Shown here: positions 10,068-21,770 of the stretch, in pieces
Position numbering within the stretch: the first letter of the stretch is position 1
Layout: every line of letters starts with the position of its first letter
NCBI GenBank assembly: GCA_008704415.1
Contig: VXIS01000161.1
Span: 1-64,000 of the forward strand
Reading direction: 5' to 3'
Source: Sphaerosporella brunnea
Lineage: Eukaryota; Ascomycota; Pezizomycetes; Pezizales; Pyronemataceae
Length of the DNA: 64,000 bases
Notes under the pieces: generated by a model
Database searches by the model: none
Told to the model about the DNA's origin: nothing
What the model saw: only the letters and a program-made list of their open reading frames with translations
Translations under genes and position numbers: made by a program

Positions 10068-11229
10068 ATGTCGATGCAGCACACTCCGCAAGCGGAACGC
10101 CCGAATACAGCAACGAGTATCTATAGACTCCAAGAAGATGTGGAGACCCCCATCAGACAAGTAAGCACCGCTCTGCTGAACACGGACCGTGGCGCCCGGC
10201 CTTCAAATGGAGCTCGGAGTCTGAAGCCAAATTAAGAAAGGTAGTTACTGGTTCACAACAGCGATCGGTGTTGCTGCTGACGTACTGCTGCCATAGTAAC
10301 CACGTCCAACCCGAGGCAACGGCCAGTACGGCTCCAGGTGCTATGTGCAGTGCCAACCACCAGCAAGGTGTGCACGTCCCCAGATCCTGGTCCACGTTGG
10401 AGCCTAAGTTCAGGGACGGCGGAGGTGTGGCCTCTCCACCAGAAGCTACGGCTGGTATAGCTCAGAAGCGGTGGCGGGGAGGGCATATTGGAACCAAGCT
10501 ACGTCGACACCAGGGTTTAGATTGCAAATTCTTGGGGAGCCATCAGCGGCATCACCTGCGCAGTCGAACCCTACGGTAGTTGATGGTCCATTCAGGGACC
10601 TGGATGGCCTAGCCCAGAACGTGCTGCGGTTTATGAATCCCGTGAACGTCACTGCGGGCAGTGGGAAAATCTCCCCGACGAAGGAGTAAGAACACAAGCC
10701 ACTCACCAGATGCCCCACGCTAACTCTCGCAATGTTAGGCAGGATGAACCCATCAGTGCTTCAACGCAATCCATAATAACCAAGAAGGAAAGACCCAACA
10801 GACGCAAACCAACTGGCCATAGAAAAACGACTTCAGCCAATGCTCACAGGAAGAAACCGTGCCCATGGCCTGGACGCTGTGGTACAAGTGCATCCAATTT
10901 ATCCAAGACGCACCGGCTGAAGTACAGTACGTTCTTCTACTTGATGTTAACGTTGAGCTAACCGCATACTTCACAGGCAGCACTTGCGCTTGATCCCATA
11001 CTTGTGTGACTTCCCTGGTTGCTCAGTCCGCAAGAGCGATAAACACCAGATCATGGACCACCTGCACCGCAAACATAGAGCGCCCAAAGATCAGTACAAA
11101 GTCCTGACCCCTGAGACTCTCAAGGGAGCGCAGATGCGAGCACTCGGCGAGCGTGGCATCTCACGCGAACGTATCGTCGAGATCTGTAATGCAAAGCACG
11201 TGGACGACCTTAACGGGCGCACGGGGTGA
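10068..11229 (+). pseudogene. Decayed plus-strand copy of the two-finger C2H2 gene
   Basis: It aligns segment by segment with the intact minus gene (12546-14629). Exon 1 (10068-10240) starts MSMQHTPQAERPNT, against MQHTPQPERSDT. Later exons (ending 10685; 10739-10926; 10977-11229) carry TVVDGPFRDLDG, QDEPISAS, KKPCPWPGRC and DFPGCSVRKSDKH, and the splice sites are conserved. Breaks: an in-frame TAA at 10233-10235 where the intact copy has a Glu codon; an extra residue in the first finger (CPWPGRC, not CPWPGC); loss of about three residues that removes the second His of finger 1; and a frameshift after DDLN that truncates the long C-terminal domain (stop at 11227-11229). The start of exon 2 could not be fixed (about 10400). 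Finger 2 is intact. It is probably non-functional, or at most encodes a short finger fragment. Confidence 0.65.
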
Positions 11230-12136
11230 CGTTGCAACGACCAATGAACTCAACGCACCGTGCTCGGTTGTTGCCGAGCTTTGACGGGCCGCCTAAAATA
11301 GTAAGTCCAGTTAGTTACACCTGATGGCGATGACGTTCTGTCGCCCACTCCCCCCGGTCGCGATCCTCAGATTCAACAACCTCATCAGCGACGGACGACT
11401 CCCACCCAGTAGTGTCCGAGACATTCCGGCGAAAAGTACGAGCGCACAGTTCCGGCGTCCGTAACTCTTCGATCTGCCCCCCCCCCCCCATACCCAGTCG
11501 GTTTGAGTTCTCGCGACGGGTGGGTAGAAAGGCGACCACCTGTCCGTGCCCCTCCACCACAAAAAAAATACCTTCTTGCCCTTTCCCCCATCACCTTCCG
11601 CACTGGAACAACCCCAACTATCTTGCCACTGTCGAGGGTGATGATTTGCTGCTGCGAACTTCAACTCAGTGTACTCCAGTTAATGCCAATCTAGCGAAGG
11701 TCCAAGTTTAAAGCGCACGGAAAACCCATAATGAAGACTCCTCCCCCCCCCCCCAACCCAACACCACGACCAAGAACAGAAAGCAATTTCTTTTTCCAAA
11801 AAAGAGTGTATAAGTTAAATTACAAATCCCCCCCCGCACTACCACTGCATACCAGTCTTGTCCGTTATCGTACACCACTCCACTGCAAGCAATCCAATAA
11901 CTACAAATCCAGTTTTCCCCTCCCAAAAAAAAAACCCCCCCAAATTAAAGCCCCAAAGAAAGAAATCCACAACAACAAAAAAAAATAAAAAAAAAAAATC
12001 TACACAATAAAAACTCGCACTTTTATAGCTATATAAGCTCTAGCCTTCGGCAGAGTACTTTTTGTTAGAAAGAAAAAAAATTAAAGGATTAACTTTTTGA
12101 TGACCCGTCCCACGCTGAAATCCGATCCCTAAGAGT

Positions 12137-12169
<33 letters not shown>

Positions 12170-12545
12170 CAGACGCAGAAGCAAAAAACCCCAAGATCCA
12201 AAACAGAAAAATACCGAAAATACCGAAAAAAAAGAGAACCCCTCCAAAAAAAACAATCAAACAAATGCAAAGCAATTTGCGGATATAGCAAACGGTATAA
12301 TCTCCTATAATGACGTCAACGAAACGCAAGCTTGCAAAACGCTCAAGCAAGTAAGTAATGGCTGTGAACAAAGGGAAAGAAAAAAAAAAGAAATATAATG
12401 GTACAGTACGTAAGGTATGAACGGAGAATTAGGGGTATCCATCGTGTGCGTAACAAAAACACCGTGCAAAACTCAGTTATACCTCCAAAACACCGCAAAA
12501 GTTAAAACACTTGACCAAGGAAAAGACCTGCCGAGTCACTACCGC
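11230..12545. other. Spacer between convergent zinc-finger copies
   Basis: No gene seen. It is rich in homopolymers (C runs near 11477 and 11743, A run of 30 at 12139-12168). Residual C-terminal sequence of the plus copy may extend a few tens of bases past 11229 in another frame. Its arms are homologous inverted copies, so a transcript crossing it could fold back. Confidence 0.45.
12139..12168. repeat. A30 mononucleotide run
   Basis: The longest of many A/T runs in this window (others at 2869-2895, 5230-5253 and 41670-41696). Length is likely to vary between strains and sequencing runs. Confidence 0.9.
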
Positions 12546-14629
12546 TCACTCGGCGCAAACCTCATCTTGCAGGACCGCATCAACGCTCCACCCATCGTCA
12601 TGTTCCAGCATTACCGCCGCCTCCTCGCCAAAAGCCGTATCCAACTGGGGCCACGGTTTCCCCACCCCGTTTATCCCCGCAAACCCCGCCGGTGGGGGGG
12701 CATACCCGCCATCCGGTCTCAAACTCGCATACGACCCAGAGCCCGACAGCGATCTGGTGCCCGCAGTCAACGCCGGAGTTGCAGCCACCGGCAAGCTCAG
12801 CAGATCAGTATAATTCTGATAAGCACTGAAACTGCTAGTATTCGATCTGCGGCGCTCGCGCTTTTCCAGCTCATCGCGCGTGGCGATGAGGAGGCGGTTG
12901 AAGTAGTCCACCAGGTCTTTGTCTCTTGCTTGCCGTGTGGGTGATGGAGCGGTGCTGGAGTGTTGCTCAAAGTGTGGGACGAGGACGTTGACGATGTCGC
13001 AGAGCTGCGCTTGGGGGTAAAAGGTGCTGTTGGTGCCAGTTCGAGACATCGGGGTGCCGACCGCGGAACCTGAACTGTGGAGACTGCGGTGGAAACCGTG
13101 GCCGGGGGTGGAAAGGGAAGTGGGCGACACCGGCACGCTGAAGGCTTCGTCCTCGATGGGCAGTGTGCTGGGGGACGGGCTGGTGAATGCCGATCGCGGG
13201 GGATGCTCGGTGGGGAATAACCCCTCGCTGGCAGCTCCATCATTCAGGTCGTCCACGTGCTGTGCATTGCAGATCTGCGAGATGCGTTCGTAGGAGATGC
13301 CGCGCTCGCCGAGTGCTTGCAGCTGTGCTGCGGCCAGCGGGTTTTCGTCCTGGTCTTTGTAGTGTTTTTTGGGCGCTTGGGGATGTTTGTTAGCCCGGTG
13401 GCGCGAGATCTGGTGTTTGTCGCCCTTGCGCACCGTGCAGCCGGGGAAGCCACACATGTATGGGAACAAGTGGGCACGGCGTAAGTGCTCTCTGCGAAGT
13501 ATTCGGTCAGCCCCATGGTCTGTAGAAAGTAGAAGCGCATCATATGGTATACTTCAGCCGGTTCGACTCGAAGAAATTCGAGGCAGTTGTGCCGCTACAT
13601 CCAGGCCATGGGCACGGCTTCTTCTTCTGATCATTGGCCGAAGCTGTCGTTTCTTTACCGCCGGTTTGTAGGCGTATGTTGGGCCTTCCCTTCCCGCATA
13701 TGAATGATTGTGGCGAGGCGCTGATAGGTTCAGTCGGCCTAACAGCGCAGTCATTAGCGTGGAGCAACAGGTGGGTATCCAAAATTCATACTCGTCCGTG
13801 GGGTAGATATTCCCGCCGGCAGCAACAACTCCAAAGTGATTAGTGTCGTTGACGGTCTTCATAAATCTCCGCCTATTCTGTGTTCCCTGCAAAGCCGGGC
13901 CATCCAGCTCCATGAATGGACCACCAACTACCATAGGATCCGGCCGCGATGGCAGTGTCGTTGAGAGTTCCCCGAGGACGTCCAATCTCGACCGCGGTGT
14001 CGACGAGAGCGGCATAGCTTCAGGCCAGTGATCGGATGGATACGTCTCCCTATCGAATCCCTCAGCAGTAGCAGCGGCCCAATCCTGATATCCCGTCATA
14101 GCTCCTGACGGCGAGGAGGCCATGTTCCTATCGGCCATGTATCCAGGCTCCGACATGGGCCAAAAGTTGGGGGGGTAGGTCTGCTGCATATCCTGCGGAT
14201 GGCTGTTTCCATGGTACGTCTCATACGCCGCCGCCGTACTCGTCGGCCTCTCGAGTTGGAACTGCTGCTGCTGCTGGTCATGGTAGCCGCTATATTCACA
14301 GCAAGTAAGTCAGCCAAACTGCTCACCATTAGGAGCACCGTAAATACCAACCCTTCCTCATCGGGCTTAGGACTGGTCCGTCCCAGCAAATTATTCTTGA
14401 CCTTTTCCAACACCACCTTTGCTCTCTTTGCAGGCCGGTGCGTGTGCAGGCCCGTGCTCACTCGTCTGGTGAGATTTCCCACGCCTTCTTGGAGCCGGTC
14501 TCGTAGGCCATTGATACTCGTCATTGTGTTGCTCGTCGTTGTGCTTGAACGTGTTATTGTGCTTGAACGCATCATCGTGTTTGAACGTTTTATTGTGTCC
14601 GAACGTTCCGGTTGCGGTGTGTGCTGCAT
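12546..14629 (-). CDS. Putative two-finger C2H2 zinc-finger protein (intact copy)
   Basis: Four exons in phase: 14629-14352, 14289-13792, 13738-13553 and 13491-12546, giving 635 residues. Start MQHTPQPERS is the first ATG; the upstream extension is lysine-rich and lacks one. The N-terminal 90 residues include basic segments (RPAKRAKVVLEKVKNNLL). Exon 2 is low-complexity (DQQQQQF..., PNFWPMSEPGYMAD). Two fingers follow. Finger 1 has CPWPGC, then His at the exon 3/4 join in KEHLRRAH (C-x4-C-x16-H-x4-H). Finger 2 is CGFPGC...HRANKH (C-x4-C-x12-H-x4-H). A conserved block ALGERGISYERISQICNAQHVDDLN follows, then a Ser/Pro-rich tail containing a helical segment (DLVDYFNRLLIATRDELEKRERRR) and ending DEVCAE. 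The spacing suggests DNA binding; target unknown. The exon 1 donor (GTTGGT) is weak but is the only one that preserves phase. Homology with the plus copy extends into the upstream region near 14730. Confidence 0.72.
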
Positions 14630-17197
14630 CGATAGCGCTCGCTGGAGTACAGCTTTTTCGTTTTTCGTTTTTCGTTTTTCGTTTTTCTTTTCTTTTTTTT
14701 CTTTTTTTTTTTTTTTCTTTTTTGTCTCTGAGGAAGCTGACACTGCAAGACGTCGCGTGTGTCAGAGTTGGATATGATTAACCGTGGCCTGGCTGAACTT
14801 CTCTCTGTACGTCGGCTTCGAACGAACGAACGAAGCACGGACAGCGTCAACGGGGGGGGGGGATCTTATACCAACAGCCAGCAGTGTTAAGTATGGAAGG
14901 AACATGGTACTCTGCTGTAGTGTGCGCGAACGCAACTGCTCTCCATCAGCCAGCCTGGCCAGCGTGAAGGGTTAAAGCGTCGCTTCCTGCGTTGCGCGCT
15001 TCAGGGATGCATGCATGAGATGCGCAACACACGCTGCTGCCTACCATGCCCACCACTGAGATGAAGCAGACGAAAAAAAAACCAACCCAGATCTTTCCTC
15101 CAGGTTCCGGGATACGACGAGATCTATGGCTATCCCTATCGATGCCTTAATCGCAATAAGGCAGGCACGTTGTCGGTCTGCATCGACGTTGCGCGGTGAG
15201 GACGTCGACGACAGCAACGAGTGCCACACAATGCAGAGCAGGCCCCTCCCTCCCACTCGAGCAGCACCTCGCCCGCGGCGGCATGTACCTACCGTCGACC
15301 AAACTCGGCGCAGCTCAGTTCCTGACACTCTCGCTGCGTGCGGCTGTGCCTTCCGCCTGCAACGTTACCGAGCGACGGATGATGCCACTGACGTTGTGGC
15401 TGTGGAGCTTGTCTCTCGAGCCGACCCATGGCCACGGCCACCAGTAAACGAGCGAACCCGGGCTTTGCGGGGGACGGCAGCGCAAGCAAGCAAGCAAGCA
15501 AGGCCCCTCGCTCGGAAGACCGCGCCCCGGAGAAAGCCGTGCATGTGTGATGATGATGATGATCGTTCCCGAAGCCCATCCCGTCCTGGCCGCTCCGCCT
15601 CGTACGCCCCATGCCCTAACGTTGCCGCAGTTGTCTTCGGCATCATGGCACGGCGGCGGCGGCCGGCATTGTGTATTGATCCCGATTTCGCGGTCAACGA
15701 GGGGGGGGGGGGTGTTTGTGTTTGAACAGGAGCACCGTGAAAGCTGCCGTTCCACCACACCAAAATCCGGCGAGGCCGGTGTGTGCAGTGTGTGTGTGTA
15801 CTGTATCGAGGGTTGTGGTACAGAACGGACCTCACGAGGCCACTACTTCTGTCAACAACCTCCGTTCGCTCGCTTGTTGCTGAACGAGTTTGTTGACGAC
15901 CCCCCCGCTCAGATTCCGGTCACGTACAGCGAGCGCAGCGCAGCCTGGCACGAGTTCTGGAAGGCTGTGGGGATGTGCAGCGCGTCATCGCTGTCCCCCC
16001 CTCCCCCAACCAGAGGTTTTTCCGTTGGTTTTGAGTTTTTTTTTTTTTTTTTTGGTTTTTGGACTCACACAACTTCGCTTGCTGCAACGGTCGCCAACGA
16101 GCCATACTTGCTTTTGCACAACTGGAAGACTTGCGCCGCGGTGGTTTGCTTACTCGTCAACGCCAGCCCCCCCTTCAAACCAAGAGCAGCAGAGGACTTC
16201 CCGCAGAAACAGTAGGCCCCTCGTGATACAAGATCTTTACACCACCACCACCACAACCAACACAACCAACACAACCATCACGACTCGACTGGCTGACTAT
16301 ACGGAGCGACCGCAGCGACCCCCCTCCTTGTCTGGAACACCGAGTTCCAGGCATTTAGAAGCTTCCAGACCCCCCCCCCCCCCTTTTTCAAACCCCTTCT
16401 AAGTGTTTCAACAGTCCAAAAAAAAAAAAAAATCCGAGTCGAGGTGATTCGCTGCGTAACGATAAGCCAAAAACATCGTGGGGTGAAAGCCAAGATCTCG
16501 TACCACGAAGGGGCGGGTAACCTATAAGTAGATACATAGGTAGATAGTAAATAAACCACCCAACCAGCCAGCCAGAAGCCCACTCTCAGCGCCGTGACAC
16601 GTTTCTGGCTTCACCACTCGCCATCATCCACCAAATCCATCCTACCAACTTAACTCCCCCCCCCCCCCACAACAAAGCCGCCCCAGTTTACCCCCTAGCT
16701 CTTAACCAAGCATGTACTATACTTTCCGACAAGCTGCATTGGAACTAAGCGTGGGCATACAAGAATAGAACAACTTCTCCCCACCTCTCGTTGGCCTCAA
16801 AGCTCTGATCTGCTTTAATCGTTTGTTAAGCAGGTTGGTTTCTCGTCCGCGCTGGGATCACTGCTAATCACTCGACAGCCTGGATCTGGCTTCTAGTCAA
16901 TTAAGATATCTATTCAGCATCACTATCGCACCAGTAAATAGTGAGTACATATCAGAAATCTAGATAGAAGTAGTAGCAGTAATGGTTCGAAAGCAAAAAG
17001 CAAGCAAGAAACAGTAATCCTATCTTCCCAGTCCCAATGCGAATGCAAACCAAATGCAAACCAAATGCAAATCCAAACACAATCCAAACAAACCTGCAAC
17101 AATATGCTGAAATCGGAAGCGCAACCTCTTACCCGTAAGAGAGCCCACAAATACAATCATCCCAATGACACAAAAAACAAAACGCCTTCGACTCCAC
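14630..17197. other. Intergenic, no supported gene
   Basis: Several long open frames occur (for example 15126-15725 and 15547-16215 plus), but they are low-complexity, overlap one another in several frames, and cross G and T runs. A CAAG microsatellite lies at 15483-15502, a GAT repeat at 15549-15563, and long C runs at 16371-16382 and 16658-16669. The GC-rich open frames look like composition effects. Confidence 0.45.
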
Positions 17198-18691
17198 CTA
17201 AACCACAACCCCCCTCTGCCTCCATGTCCTCCACACGGCTGCCCACCCAAGAACAGCGGCAACAACCGAAGCCGCCATTGCCGCAAAGCTATATCTCGCG
17301 CAGTGGAGGCCGATACACGCGGTTTCGCCCTCTTTAACGCCACCATCAAACTCTGCCGCAAAAAGGCATCCATAAAGAACAGCTCCGAGCGCAGGCGTCA
17401 TCGTAACAATACCCCAGTTAGTTCCAAAATTCTTAGTTCCCCAGACAACACTGACGACTGTGGGGGCAAGACAAAACACCGCGCCATAGCCCGCGCCGAT
17501 ACTCGACGATACCATCCAGAAAAGATCCGGCGACTCGTGGATCCTCCCCGACGCCACGAGGAGAAACCCGACCAGCATTAAGCCCGCGAAGAAGAAAAGG
17601 ATGCTCATGCGGCTGCAGGTAAAACGCTGTTTGTGTGTGCGTGGTCGAGGCGGGAGGTGTGACGTTGGTGCCAGTGGTGCGAGGTAGTCGCTCACGGACC
17701 CGGCGATCAGGCGCGCGAAGGTTGATGTGAGGGCGATTAAGGAGACCTGGGTAGCTGAATCGACTGTGGAGGCGGCGGACGGAGAGGGCCGGAGGGTTTG
17801 GATAAGAGTTCCCATCTGCTCTGATCAGTCATGTCTTCCTCAGGCGAGATGAGGGGGGGTTACATTGTTGATAAACGCCTCACCAGGGCCGGTGACCAAG
17901 AACACGCCCGTCGCGAAGGCCCACATAGTCCGATCCTTCAAGAATGCTCTCGTATCGGCGTTGACCCAGCCCTTCTCATCGTCTTCCTCCTCATCCTCCA
18001 ACAGCTGCGTCTCCTCAGGTTCCAAATGCAAGCCCACACTTCCCCACAATCCCACCGCCACCAAGCTCACGGAGAAAAACAAAAACACCTTCTCAACCCT
18101 CAACACACCCTCCGCGGTCGTAAAAACCCTCGAAACCAGTTGCGCCTGCCAAAGACTACTCAACCCAAACGCCGCGATCGGCATCGCCAACGCCAATCCT
18201 CTCCTCCCCGTAAAATTCTTCGCGCAAGTAGTGACTCCCGAAAAGTACATGCTGCTCGTGCCCGCACCGACCAGCGCAAACGCAACGACCATTATTTTAT
18301 AATCCCACTGCCTAGCGTACGCCAGCGCGGCGAGTGCGTATCCGGGGCCGAAGAAGGCGGTGCACAGCAGACTGAGACGGCTGGGCCCGTATCTATCGCA
18401 TACGAACCCGAACATCGGTACGGGGAGGTACATTCCGAGCTCGGTGGCTACGGAGACGGCGTTGATCTGCATCTGGCGGTAGCCGAGGTGCGTGTTGAAC
18501 AGCGGCGCGTAGAGGGAGAAGATCAGGACACTGCCGGCCCAGAGACAGTTGATTAGAGCGGTGAGAAGCGCAAGTGTCGAACGACGAGGCCGCCAGCTGA
18601 GAAGGATCTTGGTGTTGGAGGGCGCGGCGGAGGATCTGGGGAGCAGCGGTGAAGTCTCATGGACTTCGGATATGGCGTCGGTGTGCGCCAT
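17198..18691 (-). CDS. Mch1-like major facilitator transporter
   Basis: Two exons, 18691-17864 and 17815-17198, give 481 residues; the intron is 48 bp. The protein starts MAHTDAISEVHETSPLLPRS (an acidic dileucine-like N-terminus often seen in vacuolar proteins). It has about 12 membrane segments, the first at LALLTALINCLWAGSVLIFS. The loop FVCDRYGPSRLSL between helices 2 and 3 is the MFS signature, and FSGVTTCAKNFTGRRGLALA is typical of the nodulin-like/monocarboxylate branch. The exon junction reads GEAFINNMGTLIQTL, matching the conserved FINNxGT motif of fungal Mch1. Length agrees with yeast Mch1 (about 490). In yeast, Mch1 is a vacuolar membrane protein without proven monocarboxylate transport, so the substrate stays unknown. 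It lies downstream of tbf1 on the same strand, about 690 bp away. Confidence 0.88.
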
Positions 18692-19376
18692 GGTTGAGGA
18701 TGGAGGAGAGGAGGCGGAGTGTGAACGAGAGAAGAATGCGACGGGGCCTGGTGGTGGTTGGGAGCTGGGAGCTGGGTGTTATGACCTCTCCGCGGTGAAT
18801 CATCGACAGCTTAGAGTAGAGTAGATTAGCAAGGTAGCTTACATAGCTTATCCGGCATCCTCAGACTGAGCAACCAGGTTCGGCAGCTTCGGATCAGATC
18901 GTTAAAAAGAGAATCAACAACCACGAGAACTTCAATTGCCAAGCAGCGTGGTCTTGAAGTGCAAATCCAAGTCCCGGGGGAAGTGAGGGAAAGCAGCTTA
19001 AAAGGCTGACAAGGATGCCTCACTGTGTCGTGGGAGATTATCTAAGAGGGCCATCGTGATCAAATGTACGAGTACCAAAGGTTGTTGATTGCACCAGGAA
19101 TCAGAACACATACTACACAACACAACACAACCATGAAAGAAAAGAAAGAAAGAAACAAATAAGTATTGAAAGAGGAAAGACAAATGTTAACGCCAATTCA
19201 TATCGTATCCCGCGCCGGTCTTCGATGCGCCCAGAACAGAAAACAACTGCCCGACATAGAAGAGCTGAGTACAGGAGAGGAACGCTTCAGGCCAAGCTCA
19301 TCTGCATGCTCCTCTGCAAAGCCTCCAGCACTTGCTCATGTGTTCGGCCAGGGTACAAAACTGTGGTCAATGCTGC
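18692..19376. other. Promoter of the transporter and 3' flank of tbf1
   Basis: No gene seen. The DNA lies between two minus-strand genes; an AAAG repeat occurs near 19133-19158. Confidence 0.5.
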
Positions 19377-21770
19377 CTAAAGACGAACCTCAATACTAGA
19401 CGACTCGTTTACGTTCTGGGTCTGCTGCATAGCAGCTGACGTCATCGATTCGTCCTGCGACGGTAATCCCATGGGCGCGACGGGCGCAATGGGGACCTGA
19501 GGGGCGACCTGCTGTTGTGGTGCAGTTCCGACGGGCGGCTGCATGTCGAGACGTTCGGGAGGTGGAGCGCTTCCCTGTTCGCTCCCCTCCGAGTCTGGCG
19601 GCTGGCTCATGTCAGCACATTCGCTGCCTTCGCTGATACCGCCGTAAGCAGCGGTCATATCGTGAGAGTTGGAACGATGCGCGTTTCCCAGTGCCGTAAC
19701 GGCAGCAACGTGGGCGGCATCCTCCTCCGCACTCTCTTCGACGGCCTTCTTGGCAGCGTTCTTAGCGGCTTGTCCAGGAGCACGGGTCTTCAATTCGCCC
19801 GTGACGAACTGCAAGTAATACGGAACCTCCATTCCAGACTTAAGAAAGAAGAGTTTCAGGTTCCTGGCTTTATCTTTAAGCTGTACTTGGTTGCGGTCCT
19901 TGAGCGCTTCAGACACGGTTCCACCAGGACCAAACATTGCGAGGATTTGCGACCAGTGAGGTCCCTTAACTCGGTCCAGTCCAGCCATTAGAGCGTTCTC
20001 CTCCTCAGTGGTCCAAGGGCGCCGCTGAGAGGGGAGTCCTGCGCGACGAGCGTTGGGCGACGCTTTGGAGGTCACGGCGAGCCGTGCTCGTTCATACAGC
20101 ACCTGAGTCGGCTGTGATTGCTGCGGGACGGGGGGTTGGGCAAGGGGAGGCGCCCCCATGTAAGAGGTGTTCGGGCTGAACATTTCGTTTTCCAATGCTG
20201 GGTCGGTCGGTGTCTGCTGGTTAGGGTGTGGAGATGCCGAGAGTGCCGCAGTATGCGCCTGTACTATAGCCGCTGCTGTCCCTTCCTCCGGGGTAAGAGG
20301 CACAGGGGTCTGCTGCACAACATGGTGAACCATGGGAGAAATGGTCGGCGGGGCATGAACCGGGGGAGACATGACCTCAGGGTGGGGGCCACCACCGTGA
20401 GACATTCTCTTCCGTGTTTTCCTAGTCTGTGCACCAACAGTAAGTTACGTCCGACAAGCTATGGATAGGGAAACCTTACCGGCTGAGCAACGATTGTCTC
20501 ATGGTTCTTGCTAACATACCAAGAGACGTCTTTCAGGAACTCCTGCCAGGCGTACTTTTCACTGAGGTTGACTTGATCCGAGATCTGCATGAGATGGTTC
20601 CTCCTATGTATAAGCCTACTCACAAAGTCTGCCTCACTAGGCGTCAATTGTTTTGCGCCGGGCCTCCTGGACAAAAGCAGGCTCGCCATGTGTTCCGGGA
20701 AAAGATCCTCTAGGATCTCCTCCTTGCTTCTCTCATTAGTCGCCATAGCCGAGATGTATGCCTGGGTCTTGAGATCGAGATAAAGCGAGCCCTGGGACTT
20801 GAGCATTCGACCACCATCCGGCACAAAAGTATCCATAAAGTGCTCGTTAAGGTGGAAAAATCCAACTTCCTGAGATCCGAAAACCGAAGACACGAAAGTG
20901 GCCAGGTTAACCTTTCGAATGATGGCCCGTTGTTCCGGGGTGTCAAGCTTCAACTCCTCCGCCGAGAGGAATGCCTCGGATGTATAAATCTTCTTAGCCT
21001 GATCGAACAGCCTCTTTATGCTATTATAAGCCTGGCCTTGATTGGATTCCGGTTGTGTGACGATAGTAAGGGTCTCCTGATACGGTCCCCTCCCTAGGGT
21101 CTGCAGAATCTGGCTCGACTGCGGAAAACCAAAGAACATCAGCATGCCAACTCACTTACGCTCTTAATTGGGGATAGATAACTCACGAGGTTCTCCAAGA
21201 GAGGTAAACTCTGGATGCGCATGGTCATGTGCACATCCCACATAGCATTATAAGCGCTATGCATGACCTGTTGCTGCGGCTGCGGCTGTGGTTGCAACCA
21301 GCCGGGATGGACCTCGACTCCGTTATCCTCCTCTTCATCATCCGCTTCGTCGTACTCGGATCTTCCATACGCTCCCACCTGCTGGTGCTGCTGGCCTTGA
21401 TATTCACTGGCGATATGTGCTTGAATCTGCGCCTCGATCTCAAGGGCCTGACGTTTCGCGGCGTCACCGATGTCCGCGCTCTCCGCCGGCCTCTTTCCCC
21501 ATTCGTTTAACTCCTGCTGTGACGGATCTTCAGTCGCGGCAGACGCGGTATTAGAAGCGCCGTAACTTCTGTTAAACGCCACGATCGACGAGAGTGATGC
21601 GTCGACATCAGGGGTTACTGCGCGGGCGCCGGGTCAGTATCAATGTAGATAGGGTAGGGTAGGGCTGGGTTGGATTGAATGTTTTTTTTCGTCCACTTAC
21701 GTCCACTGCCATCGGTTCCCTCGACTCCGATTCCTACTGCGACGTCCGTCCCGCCCGCGTTGGGATCCAT
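19377..21770 (-). CDS. tbf1: Tbf1-type telobox (TTAGGG repeat-binding) protein
   Basis: Four exons (21770-21701, 21617-21187, 21118-20480, 20426-19377) give 729 residues. Start [10 protein letters not shown] is the first ATG. Residues about 145-370 form a TRF-homology-like helical dimerisation domain ([62 protein letters not shown]). A linker rich in Gln, Pro and His follows. The Myb/SANT domain starts at [17 protein letters not shown] (Trp518) and ends in the telobox [11 protein letters not shown] (561-571), a Tbf1-type variant of VDLKDKWRN. Tbf1 binds TTAGGG-like boxes in subtelomeres and promoters (snoRNA and ribosomal genes in yeasts) and affects telomere length and gene insulation in the nucleus. 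The C-terminal tail is disordered. A perfect candidate Tbf1 site lies in its own promoter, and a TAGGG triplet repeat lies in intron 1. Confidence 0.9.
21649..21664 (+). repeat. (TAGGG)3 in intron 1 of tbf1
   Basis: The sequence ATAGGGTAGGGTAGGG lies inside the first intron (21618-21700). It resembles but does not equal the TTAGGG telomere repeat. Confidence 0.7.

Noticed and set aside
12417..12944. Plus-strand open frame of 175 codons
   Set aside because: Lies antisense to the last exon of the intact zinc-finger gene and has no protein character.
15126..16215. Long overlapping frames in three frames and both strands
   Set aside because: GC-rich composition effect; they cross G and T runs and carry no domain.
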